This document shows positions 26,919 to 34,012 of a DNA stretch of 62,986 nucleotides, piece after piece. The stretch is from Alphaproteobacteria bacterium (lineage in GTDB: Bacteria > Pseudomonadota > Alphaproteobacteria > Rs-D84): contig JAGBHZ010000018.1 of NCBI GenBank assembly GCA_017935245.1, forward strand, positions 1-62,986. The letters run 5' to 3'. The stretch's first letter is position 1. The number at the start of each line of letters is the position of its first letter. A program made the position numbers and the translations under genes. The notes under the pieces are model-generated. The model was given only the letters and a program-made list of their open reading frames with translations, ran no database searches and was not told where the DNA came from.

Positions 26919-27305
26919 TTACTTTCCTTTGGCTTGTAGTGTTTTAGATACGATTTGGTCGGCGGGGAGTTGTGGATGGGATGGCAGATCTGCGACTGGC
27001 ACCCAATGCATATCGTCGTGGACGCGCAGTTGGATTTCGCCGGTATAGGATGTGATTTCGTATGTATGAAGTTCAATAACCTTGCCGGAATCTGTTGTAT
27101 GTTTTGCAATTGTAATCAGATCGCCGATTTGTGCGTCTATTCCCAATTCTTCAAACAGTTCCCTGCGCAGGCATGTTGGGCCGTCTTCGCCTTCTTCAAA
27201 CTTGCCACCGGGGTATTCCCATTCGCCCGCCAATGGTTGGTCAGCCCCACGTCGCATCAGCAGAACTTTATCCCCATTTCTAAAAATCGCAGCTGTTACT
27301 TTCAC
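26919..27305 (-). CDS. MutT-like Nudix hydrolase, first gene of the nuclease-helicase operon
   Basis: 128 residues with the Nudix box GGKFEEGEDGPTCLRRELFE, then ELGI, near residues 33-56. The WEYPGGK context is characteristic of 8-oxo-dGTP diphosphatase MutT. GTG start preceded by AAAGGATT. Its stop is 1 bp from the next start. As first gene of an operon with a nuclease-helicase and a DUF4238 protein it may process a nucleotide used or made by that system, rather than serve general mutation avoidance (inference). Confidence 0.85.
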   Translation of the reverse strand: MKVTAAIFRNGDKVLLMRRGADQPLAGEWEYPGGKFEEGEDGPTCLRRELFEELGIDAQIGDLITIAKHTTDSGKVIELHTYEITSYTGEIQLRVHDDMHWVPVADLPSHPQLPADQIVSKTLQAKGK

Positions 27306-27764
27306 ACTGAATCCTTTCCTTTACAACACCATCTTGCACTGTTTTTTTGGGTTTGTAAAGTCCTTATTTTCTGCGGATTTTAGCGTTTATACATAGAGAT
27401 ACACCACGATACATTCAAGGTGAATTTTTAGGATATTTTTGTATTTAGATACAACTAACAGCATATCAACAGTTTTACGTAAGTTTTCAACAATTTTTTG
27501 TGTATTACTACTTTCACTACCTTTTCTTTATCTTTTATTTTTCTTTACTACTACTACTTTCCTTACCTATGAAATCAATATTGAAATCAACAGGAAATCA
27601 ATTCTGATTTATGAAATTAGACAGTGCGACATGCGGTCTTGTTTTTTTATCAGTGTGTAGCAAGGTGGCGGGGTCTCCGTTACCCGTATATGAAACGCCC
27701 GTCACAGGACCCATTAAATAACTGGAATTTTTGTATTTCTTGGATATAATCAATAGGGTAAGGC
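27306..27764. promoter_or_regulatory. Regulatory region with phased GATACA and GAAATCAA repeats
   Basis: A 459-bp divergent region between the Nudix operon and the Fic gene. GATACA occurs at 27398, 27408 and 27448 (steps of 10 and 40 bp). GAAATCAA occurs at 27571, 27583 and 27594 (steps of 12 and 11 bp). A 32-bp repeat at 27654-27685 recurs after the Fic gene. A very T-rich plus strand fills 27470-27560. No open frame is convincing. Confidence 0.5.
27654..27685 (+). repeat. Direct repeat left of the Fic gene
   Basis: 32 bp, matching 28997-29028 at 28 of 32 positions. The two copies bracket only the Fic gene and its palindrome array. Confidence 0.7.
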
Positions 27765-28871
27765 ATGAAAGATATGGCAAAGTTTTCAGATTTTATCAGC
27801 GAATACAAAACAGCCCAAGAGCCATCTAAACAAGAAAAGGCACGTAATTGGGATATCGCCATTGGCCTGCAACAGGTTGATGGGTTGACACCATCGCGTT
27901 ATCTGTACCAGGTGGCGCGTGATAATATCGAAGGCAAGCTGAGTCATGACGAAGTTCATCAGTCGCTGCGCCAGTATTACCGCACCCCAGAGGGTGACGA
28001 ACTGGGTATTGAATACTGGGAGGCCGACACCGTTTCCAACCGTATTGCAGAACTGTTAAGCAATTCGTCTTTTACCTTTGCGCCGACTACTTTGCTGTCT
28101 ATTCACAAGTATTTGTTTAATGCGGCATTGCCTGAACACTGGGTTGGGAATGTCCGTACCAAGGATATTATCAAGGCAGAAAACGTGCTGATGGGGGATA
28201 CTGTCCACTATGCCAGCCATATGGACATTATGCCAACGCTGGAATACGACTTTGACCGCGAAGAACGTTTTGATTACAGTACGCTTAACACACGTGCGCA
28301 AGTTGAACATATCGCGCAATTCGTCTCTGGCCTGTGGCAAATTCATCCATTTCGCGAAGGCAATACGCGCACAATCGCCGTATTTACAATCAAGTATCTG
28401 CGCAATAAAGGCTTTGCTGCTGATAACGAATTATTCAAGGATTATGCAGAATATTTTCGCAATGCCTTGGTTCGTGCCAACTATGAAAATATACCGCGCG
28501 GTATCAAACGGACCTATAAATACCTGAACTTGTTCTTTGGAAATCTGTTGCTGGGCGAAAACAATTCGCTGAAAGGTGACGACATGGTTATAAATATCGC
28601 TAATCCCGAAATAAAAACTAGCGATATAACTAGCGATAAATGTAGCGATTTGAATATAGACGACCTGAACAAAACAGAACGGACGTTCTTTATCGCTATG
28701 GCTGAAAAGTTATGCACGATGGGTTATGTTACTGCTGCGGACGCAATTTCTATAACAGGCAAATCGCCACAGCGCGTACGCCAACTGTTTGTCGCATTGG
28801 TTAACAAAGGTTTCTTGGTTGCCGCCGGTCAAAACAAAGGCCGCAAATATAGTTTGCCAGAAAAACGATAA
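27765..28871 (+). CDS. Fic family AMPylation-type protein
   Basis: 368 residues. The Fic motif HPFREGNTRT is at about residues 191-200, a close variant of HPFxxGNGR that transfers AMP or another nucleotide part to target proteins. The N-terminal 90 residues (IGLQQVDGLTPSRYLYQVAR, then DNIEG) resemble the antitoxin helix fused to some Fic proteins. The E-G of the inhibitory (S/T)xxxE(G/N) motif is present, but an arginine sits where S/T is expected. The C-terminal 80 residues form a winged-helix-like domain (ADAISITGKSPQRVRQLFVA), so it may autoregulate. Ribosome site GGTAAGG. It is bracketed by 32-bp direct repeats. Confidence 0.88.
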   Translation: MKDMAKFSDFISEYKTAQEPSKQEKARNWDIAIGLQQVDGLTPSRYLYQVARDNIEGKLSHDEVHQSLRQYYRTPEGDELGIEYWEADTVSNRIAELLSNSSFTFAPTTLLSIHKYLFNAALPEHWVGNVRTKDIIKAENVLMGDTVHYASHMDIMPTLEYDFDREERFDYSTLNTRAQVEHIAQFVSGLWQIHPFREGNTRTIAVFTIKYLRNKGFAADNELFKDYAEYFRNALVRANYENIPRGIKRTYKYLNLFFGNLLLGENNSLKGDDMVINIANPEIKTSDITSDKCSDLNIDDLNKTERTFFIAMAEKLCTMGYVTAADAISITGKSPQRVRQLFVALVNKGFLVAAGQNKGRKYSLPEKR

Positions 28872-28897
28872 TCGATTTATAAGAAAATGTGTTCTTA

Positions 28898-28981
28898 GGT
28901 GCGAACCAGGTTCGCACCCCAGGTTCGCACTTATCATATTGTAATTACTATTAAAACGCCCAAAGTGCGAACCTGCGAACC
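28898..28981. repeat. Palindromic GTGCGAACC array after the Fic gene
   Basis: A perfect palindrome (28898-28907 / 28909-28918) is followed by a 13-bp inverted repeat (28920-28932 / 28963-28975), giving four full copies of the 9-mer GTGCGAACC and a partial fifth. No T-run follows, so it looks more like an operator or recombination site than a terminator. Confidence 0.65.
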
Positions 28982-28996
28982 AATTTTTCAAACCTA

Positions 28997-29028
28997 TGTG
29001 TAACAAGGTGTCGAGGTCGCCGTTACCC
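28997..29028 (+). repeat. Direct repeat right of the Fic gene
   Basis: Second copy of the 27654-27685 repeat, with four substitutions. Confidence 0.7.
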
Positions 29029-29087
29029 CCAATTAAAAGATGTTTTACAGAACCTATTTTATTTTACTGAAATGCAACATGCACCAT

Positions 29088-30296
29088 TTAGGCACATATT
29101 GCATTTGCAACGTTATTGATGGCACGATAGGTGCTGCTGTCCATGATGTGGGTATATCCTTCGGTGGTGGTTATACGGGAATGTCCGGCCGCTTCTTTCA
29201 TGGCAGCTATATTTTCACCGATATTTGCACCCATACTGATAAACGAATGTCGCAGGTCGTGTATTCGCATATGTGGCAGCTTGGCATATGACAGCGCCCA
29301 TTCAAATGGCTTGCGGATGTTGTTTATTGGTCTGTGCTCGTTCCCAACACCTGGGAATACATATTTGCTGCCCAGTGCGGTTGCTTCATCCAGCGCAGCC
29401 TGCAAGTATGGTATAACCGCATCAGACAGTTTTACATCCCGGGCGCCGGTCTTGCTGTCTTTCAGGTGTATTACCTTGTGCATAAGCGCAAGTTCTTCTA
29501 CCTCTAGCCCGGTTATTTCAGACGCACGACACCCAGTCAGCATCAGCACCCGCAACGCATTGAATAACCGTGGGTGCATTTTAGATACCTGGGGTCCAAC
29601 ATCCAGCGCATGCGATAATGCACGATAACCGTCTTGGTCCAGTATTTGTGGCTTATAAACTTTGTTTGAGCCTTTGCGAACATACTTGCATGGGTTTGTA
29701 TTGCGATCTACGTATTTATACATTTCGCACCAATCCCAGAAATTAGAGAACAGAGACAGCGCTTTGTTCGCGGTTGAGAACGACGTTTTCTTTACCCACT
29801 TGGCATAGGCGTCCATTACATGTTTTTCTTCTATTTGGCGTATGTACAGCTTATCAAACATAGGCGCTAAATATAATCTATATTGCCCCCAATTAGAATC
29901 CTGGGTTCGTGGCTTCTTGTATATTTTGGAATATTTGTCCATATATTGCGGGAACAGTACTTTTACCTGTTCACCCAGCGTTTCTTTTTCTTTCAGTTGT
30001 TCTTCTATCCTTTTTCTGCGTGGGTCTTCGCCTTGGGCAATTTGATGCCGCATATTCCACGCCATATCACGAATATCTTTGATAGAATAATCTCTGTAGC
30101 GACCTATAAAAATATTGCATTTCTTGTTATCTATTTTACACCCCAGGAAAAACCGAATATTGCGTGTTGCCGCAGAATATCGCAGGAATAATCCTGGGAT
30201 GGTGCCGTCGCTGACCTGCAGGTTAACATCTGAATGCAACAGATGTATCCAAGTGTCCCGAAACGGCTTTGTATAGCATTTCCATTGTTCTGCCAT
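29088..30296 (-). CDS. Tyrosine integrase of the island
   Basis: 402 residues, the length of P4-like integrases. The N-terminal part holds the arm-binding region, with LFLRYSAATRNIRFFLG near residue 37. The catalytic domain shows GCRASEITGLEVEEL (first Arg, near 257), HDLRHSFISMG (His-x-x-Arg, near 343), GHSRITTTEGYTHI (His and the tyrosine nucleophile, near 368-380). It should recombine the 45-bp tRNA-Asn core. Ribosome site AAAGGAG. The gene is about 2.6 kb from the right end, after the AlpA gene on the same strand. Confidence 0.95.
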   Translation of the reverse strand: MAEQWKCYTKPFRDTWIHLLHSDVNLQVSDGTIPGLFLRYSAATRNIRFFLGCKIDNKKCNIFIGRYRDYSIKDIRDMAWNMRHQIAQGEDPRRKRIEEQLKEKETLGEQVKVLFPQYMDKYSKIYKKPRTQDSNWGQYRLYLAPMFDKLYIRQIEEKHVMDAYAKWVKKTSFSTANKALSLFSNFWDWCEMYKYVDRNTNPCKYVRKGSNKVYKPQILDQDGYRALSHALDVGPQVSKMHPRLFNALRVLMLTGCRASEITGLEVEELALMHKVIHLKDSKTGARDVKLSDAVIPYLQAALDEATALGSKYVFPGVGNEHRPINNIRKPFEWALSYAKLPHMRIHDLRHSFISMGANIGENIAAMKEAAGHSRITTTEGYTHIMDSSTYRAINNVANAICA

Positions 30297-30359
30297 GTGT
30301 GCACTCCTTTATTACAAACACACAATGCACGATAAAAACATAATATCCAGCAGAAACAG

Positions 30360-30614
30360 CTATTTTTTATCGCTTCTTTTTTGTTCCAGCCACTTATTTA
30401 CCTCAGACAGGGGGTAACGTACCATTTTGCCGATCTTGAAGTAAGCAGGTCCAATCCCCAGCGCACGATATTGACTTAATGCCGAAACAGACGAACAAAG
30501 ATAGTCGGCCAATTGTTTTGGTGTAAACAGTCTGTCTTTAAACGCTTCCTTGTTCAGGGCGTATTGTCTTGTATCTCTCTCTTGTCCCCCATGGTTCATG
30601 AATTGGTAATCCAT
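30360..30614 (-). CDS. AlpA-like helix-turn-helix regulator / excisionase
   Basis: 84 residues with a MerR-type winged helix-turn-helix: LFTPKQLADYLCSSVSALSQ near residue 29, GPAYFKIGKMVRYPLSEVNK near 54. This is the common small DNA-binding protein next to P4-like integrases; AlpA-type proteins control integrase expression or act as excision factor. It lies upstream of the integrase on the same strand, with AAAGGAG before the ATG. An 11-bp inverted repeat (30649-30659 / 30690-30700) upstream could be its operator. Confidence 0.85.
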   Translation of the reverse strand: MDYQFMNHGGQERDTRQYALNKEAFKDRLFTPKQLADYLCSSVSALSQYRALGIGPAYFKIGKMVRYPLSEVNKWLEQKRSDKK

Positions 30615-30648
30615 GTTATTCTCCTTTGGGTTTCAATATGGTTTGTAG

Positions 30649-30700
30649 GATATAAAAAGGTCGCTTTATACAATCTGATATCACAACAACTTTTTATATC
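30649..30700 (-). promoter_or_regulatory. Inverted repeat upstream of the AlpA-like gene
   Basis: GATATAAAAAG (30649-30659) and CTTTTTATATC (30690-30700) are perfect inverted copies just upstream of the gene start; likely an operator. Confidence 0.5.
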
Positions 30701-31020
30701 TGTACATATAATTTATAGCACATAAAAAAGTAAAAGTCTTGCAAAACCAGCAAAAAAAGTCCTGTTTTTACTAAAAAAATTTGTATCATAATGTATCAAA
30801 ACTACATTAAAACACGTCTAAATAGTATTAAATCATATTTTGTCAGTTTTTGAAACAACGGCTCATCGACGGCACCCGACAAAAAAATCAAACTTTTGCC
30901 CCGAATCGAATTTTGGGATTTTTCATGTTTTTTATGGTGGCTAATACCAATAATAAACCCCTTATTTTTATATCCGATGTGATACCTCTTTCTTTTTAGT
31001 GCGATTTGTGGTATAATAAA
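30701..31020. other. Intergenic region between AlpA-like gene and hipBA
   Basis: AT-rich, no gene seen. TGTATC occurs at 30782 and 30792, a 10-bp step and the inverse of the GATACA boxes at 27398-27453. Confidence 0.5.
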
Positions 31021-31021
31021 T

Positions 31022-31083
31022 TTGACAAAACAGAAATTATCTTTTACATTATTCTAGCGTAATGTAAAATATAATTTACATTA
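31022..31083 (+). promoter_or_regulatory. hipBA promoter and operator array
   Basis: TTGACA (31022-31027) lies 17 bp from TACATT (31045-31050), and a perfect TATAAT is at 31070-31075. Three half-sites of TTTACATTA in alternating orientation (31042-31051, 31060-31069 inverted, 31075-31083) form two overlapping palindromes covering the promoter, as expected for autorepression by HipB. Confidence 0.65.
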
Positions 31084-31097
31084 TAGAGAGAAAAGAC

Positions 31098-31415
31098 ATG
31101 AGAAAAACAACAATTTATCCAACCCCGGTTAAGCGCGCATTGGCAAAACTGGGGGCAGACATCAAAGATGCCAGAATTCGCAGACGCATAACCGCAGAAA
31201 TGATGATACAACGCGCAGGTATAACCAGACCAACACTGGCCAAGGTTGAAAAAGGAGACCCTGCAACATCTATGGGCATTTATGCCAAAGTATTGTTTGT
31301 ATTGGGACTGCACGACAGACTGGCAGAAGTTGCAGACATAAGATTTGACCAAGTTGGATTGATGCTGGACGCTGATAAATTACCAAAACGGGCCAGCGCA
31401 CCAAAAACGATATAA
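31098..31415 (+). CDS. HipB-like antitoxin
   Basis: 105-residue helix-turn-helix protein of the XRE/Cro family: LGADIKDARIRRRITAEMMI near residue 18, RAGITRPTLAKVEKGDPATS near 39. It precedes hipA by 13 bp, the normal HipBA order. HipB binds operators, represses the operon and neutralises HipA. The palindromes upstream fit this. The C-terminus is short and basic. Confidence 0.9.
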   Translation: MRKTTIYPTPVKRALAKLGADIKDARIRRRITAEMMIQRAGITRPTLAKVEKGDPATSMGIYAKVLFVLGLHDRLAEVADIRFDQVGLMLDADKLPKRASAPKTI

Positions 31416-31428
31416 AAAGAGACAAAAT

Positions 31429-32646
31429 ATGGCAAACCAGACATTTTTAGTTTATGTATCCATGGATAATACAGACCACCTGGTGGGGGCTTTGACAGCA
31501 CAGATAAAAGGCACCCGTGAAACGGCGGCTTTTCAATATTCCCAGGAATGGTTAATCAATCCAAAACGTTTTGAATTGGCGCCTGATATGCCATTAGGGG
31601 CCGGCATGATGTTCACCCAACATGAAATGTTTGGTGTTTTTGAAGACACTGCCCCAGACAGATGGGGACGCACACTGATGCGTCGTCATGAACAAGAATT
31701 GGCACAATCAGAATCACGTGCAGCCAAGACACTAAACGAAATAGACTATATAGTTCGCGTAAATGATTTTGCCCGTCAAGGCGCACTGCGTTTTAAAGCA
31801 AATGCAGATGGCGCATTTTTAACCATGGACAACGAACCAATTCCGCCGTTGGTTAGACTGCCTGAATTATTACACGCGGCAGACGCAATCGCAGACAACA
31901 CAGACACAAATAAAGACCTGCTATTGCTGTTGGCGCCTGGTTCTTCCTTGGGCGGTGCTAGACCCAAGGCATCTGTTATTGATGATGTCGGTGATTTGTG
32001 CATTGCAAAATTTCCAAAAAAAGACGACGCAACACATGTTGTTGCATGGGAAGCCGTAGCGCTGGAACTGGCCAAACAATGCGGACTAAATGTTCCTAAA
32101 TTTGAATTCAAACAAATATCCGGCAAAGACGTATTGATAATAAAACGCTTTGACAGGGAAAAACAAAACAGAAAGCCATTTATGTCGGCCATGACAGTAT
32201 TGGGTGCAACAGATAATGATATGAAGACCTATAATTACACTGACATAGCAGACTTTTTGATTCAAAAGGGATCCAATGTTGATAACGACTTGGCTGAATT
32301 GTGGAAGCGTGTATTATTCTCGGTTTTGATTTCAAATACAGATGACCATCTGCGTAATCATGGATTCCTGTATGAAGGCAATGGGTGGCGCCTGTCACCA
32401 CTGTACGATGTAAACCCATCTGTTGATAAAGTTGATATGTTGCATACCGCTATTGCCGACGATAATAGCGACGCAACAATTGAAGATGCGCTGCAATACG
32501 CTGAATATTTCAGAATTACTCGTACCGAGGCAGAAGAAATTGCAAACAGCATGATAAATGTGCTAAAAAATTGGCAAACCGTTGCCAGACGCTATGGTTT
32601 ACCACAAGCAGAAATCAACCGTATGGCACCCGCATTCAAGGTATAA
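31429..32646 (+). CDS. HipA-like serine/threonine kinase toxin
   Basis: 405 residues. The N-terminal subdomain contains FEDTAPDRWGRTLM. The nucleotide loop GSSLGGARPKASV is near residue 178, and the catalytic core SNTDDHLRNHGFL (Asp and Asn) near 304 with LSPLYDVNPS (Mg-binding Asp) near 323. E. coli HipA inactivates glutamyl-tRNA synthetase by phosphorylation and induces dormancy; the target here is unknown. It is the last gene before the right attachment site, where it may stabilise the island. Confidence 0.92.
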   Translation: MANQTFLVYVSMDNTDHLVGALTAQIKGTRETAAFQYSQEWLINPKRFELAPDMPLGAGMMFTQHEMFGVFEDTAPDRWGRTLMRRHEQELAQSESRAAKTLNEIDYIVRVNDFARQGALRFKANADGAFLTMDNEPIPPLVRLPELLHAADAIADNTDTNKDLLLLLAPGSSLGGARPKASVIDDVGDLCIAKFPKKDDATHVVAWEAVALELAKQCGLNVPKFEFKQISGKDVLIIKRFDREKQNRKPFMSAMTVLGATDNDMKTYNYTDIADFLIQKGSNVDNDLAELWKRVLFSVLISNTDDHLRNHGFLYEGNGWRLSPLYDVNPSVDKVDMLHTAIADDNSDATIEDALQYAEYFRITRTEAEEIANSMINVLKNWQTVARRYGLPQAEINRMAPAFKV

Positions 32647-32743
32647 TTATTGCCCGACAAACGCATTCCGTAATTTCATTTTTGGCGGACATCATTTTTG
32701 TATGATTTAGACACTTGTGGGTATACGGGGGTGCAATTTTTTT

Positions 32744-32762
32744 GCTACATAATTGCTACATA
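32744..32762 (+). promoter_or_regulatory. Candidate integrase arm-type sites (right end)
   Basis: GCTACATA at 32744-32751 and 32755-32762, spaced 11 bp, about 104 bp from the right core repeat. They mirror the pair at 8879-8897. Confidence 0.6.
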
Positions 32763-32865
32763 CTAAAAAACAGCTATACGGCGCATACACAGATATGTGC
32801 AAAAAGTGGCGGGAATCTGGGTCAACACGACATATCGCAAAAAAAGCCCTGAAATCAAGAACTTG

Positions 32866-32910
32866 CTGTTAATCCGTATGTCGTTGGTTCGAGTCCAACT
32901 GCCCGAGCCA
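32866..32910 (+). repeat. attR: 45-bp direct repeat (tRNA-Asn 3' half)
   Basis: Perfect copy of 8728-8772. The 5' half of a tRNA is missing here, so it is an attachment-site relic, not a gene. Confidence 0.93.
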
Positions 32911-32918
32911 GAATTGCT

Positions 32919-32976
32919 AATAGTTTGCCTGTTTTCTGCAGAATGCATGGGGACAGAATGCAAACTATTTTTTTTT
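32919..32976 (+). terminator. Original tRNA-Asn terminator, now stranded beyond attR
   Basis: A 10-bp stem (32919-32928 / 32960-32969) with an inner helix and a run of T starts 9 bp after the attR CCA. This is where the tRNA's own terminator would be before integration. Confidence 0.75.
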
Positions 32977-33170
32977 TGAGACAAATTTGATACCACTTTT
33001 ACCCCAAATATCAAAAATCTGTGTAAGCGAAATGGCACCTATTATTATCGCAAGCAGGTTGATGGTAAATGTGTACCAAAATCCCCAGGGGCCGATGACC
33101 CCGCCGGGCGGCGTGCCGACCGGGTCAGAACCCGGCGGTTACATCCGGGTAAAACAACAATTAAAGAATA
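32975..33170 (+). pseudogene. Decayed N-terminal fragment of a second integrase (candidate)
   Basis: A frame without a start codon, bounded by stops, reads TPNIKNLCKRNGTYYYRKQV followed by DGK. This resembles the first strands of many tyrosine integrases (KRNGTYYYRRxV). The similarity is lost after about 25 residues, where a GC-rich hairpin-rich stretch (33090-33145) follows. Its position next to the tRNA-Asn attachment site supports a remnant of an older insertion. The match is short. Confidence 0.4.
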
Positions 33171-33259
33171 AATATATCCGAACCTTAATTCAATCAGAAA
33201 GCGAACAGGTAAAAAGATACAACCAAAAATGTTGGCGCCGGAATCGATTGCGCTATCCA

Positions 33260-33808
33260 TTATTTTTTAAACACGTGATTTACAAAATCTATATATTCTT
33301 GAAATATAGGCGATATTTCGGTGTGTTTCGCGAATATTTCTGCAATGGAACAATAGTACCATTTTTGTTGTGCATACCCACGTTTAAATCGCGACCAGAT
33401 TTCATCCCCATATTCATCCAGGTCTGATTTAATACTGGCCAGATTACTTAATTTATCCGCACAGATTACCATTAATTGATCCGTGTCCGTTGTGTGCCCC
33501 AATGTTTCAATGGTATGCGTTTTGCGTTCTTCCCATGACATCGATTTGTCTGGTTCCGATGCGCCAATTACCAGGTCTGTGATGCGGTTTCCAAATTTTT
33601 CGCGCAGGTCATGTTCCGTCGTTGGGGTGTCTTCCAACGTATCATGCAAGATACCCGCCGCAATGGCGTCGTCGGTTGCATTATATTTAATCAGGTGTTT
33701 CATAACCGCGACCGGATGAACCAAGTAGGGCAATTTTGTTCCTTTTCTAAATTGGCCGGTGTGGGCATCGGCGGCAAAACATAGCGCGTTAAAAATTTTA
33801 TCAGACAT
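33260..33808 (-). CDS. HD-domain phosphohydrolase (RelA/SpoT hydrolase-like)
   Basis: 182 residues from the ATG at 33808 (ribosome site AAGGA). The metal-binding residues are in AADAHTGQFRKGTKLPYLVHPV near residue 10, ILHDTLEDTPTTEHD (HD motif, near 54) and VICADKLSNLASIK near 114. This is the pattern of the (p)ppGpp hydrolase domain and of MESH1-type stand-alone enzymes. There is no synthetase domain, so it is a small alarmone hydrolase or another nucleotide hydrolase. It is the first core-type gene right of the island. Confidence 0.88.
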   Translation of the reverse strand: MSDKIFNALCFAADAHTGQFRKGTKLPYLVHPVAVMKHLIKYNATDDAIAAGILHDTLEDTPTTEHDLREKFGNRITDLVIGASEPDKSMSWEERKTHTIETLGHTTDTDQLMVICADKLSNLASIKSDLDEYGDEIWSRFKRGYAQQKWYYCSIAEIFAKHTEISPIFQEYIDFVNHVFKK

Positions 33809-34012
33809 GTTTAATCCTTTTTTTGTTTTTTGCCATGCGTAACAATTCACAAAACGTGAAGTCGCACATGCAGCCCGATTAAGATGGAGGTTTTTATTTT
33901 GTGGAATCTATACCACATCTACATATTATCAGAATATAATCATTTGTAAAGCATTATTGATTAAATGCATCGGTCTGTGATAAAATGCCCATGGCAAAAT
34001 AGGGGATAAATA

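Larger units (their letters stand above)
8773..32910. mobile_element. 24.1-kb integrative genomic island in tRNA-Asn
   Basis: Boundaries are the 45-bp perfect repeats at 8728-8772 and 32866-32910. The element encodes a tyrosine integrase (29088-30296) and an AlpA-type small regulator (30360-30614), and carries paired GCTACAYA boxes about 105 bp inside both ends. No conjugation or capsid genes are recognised, so it may be mobilised by a helper. Cargo is defence-like: PLD nuclease, KAP NTPase, HNH/1263-residue pair, serine recombinase, type III restriction-modification, nuclease-helicase operon, Fic and HipBA. Base composition varies along it, pointing to assembly from several sources. Confidence 0.92.

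Noticed and set aside
26918..27109. N-terminal extension of the nuclease-helicase gene
   Set aside because: It reads through the coding region of the Nudix gene in another frame; the ATG at 26917 with GGAAAG fits the operon.
32763..33038. Open frames on both strands across attR (for example one reading MSLVRVQLPEPEL)
   Set aside because: They are translations of the tRNA-Asn fragment and of the hairpin terminator, a well-known source of false ORFs; no ribosome site or family signal.
33090..33145. GC-rich stretch sharing CCCCGCCGGGCGGCGTG with 11587-11603
   Set aside because: Considered as an island-internal repeat, but the shared part is short and self-complementary; chance similarity of GC-rich hairpins cannot be excluded.
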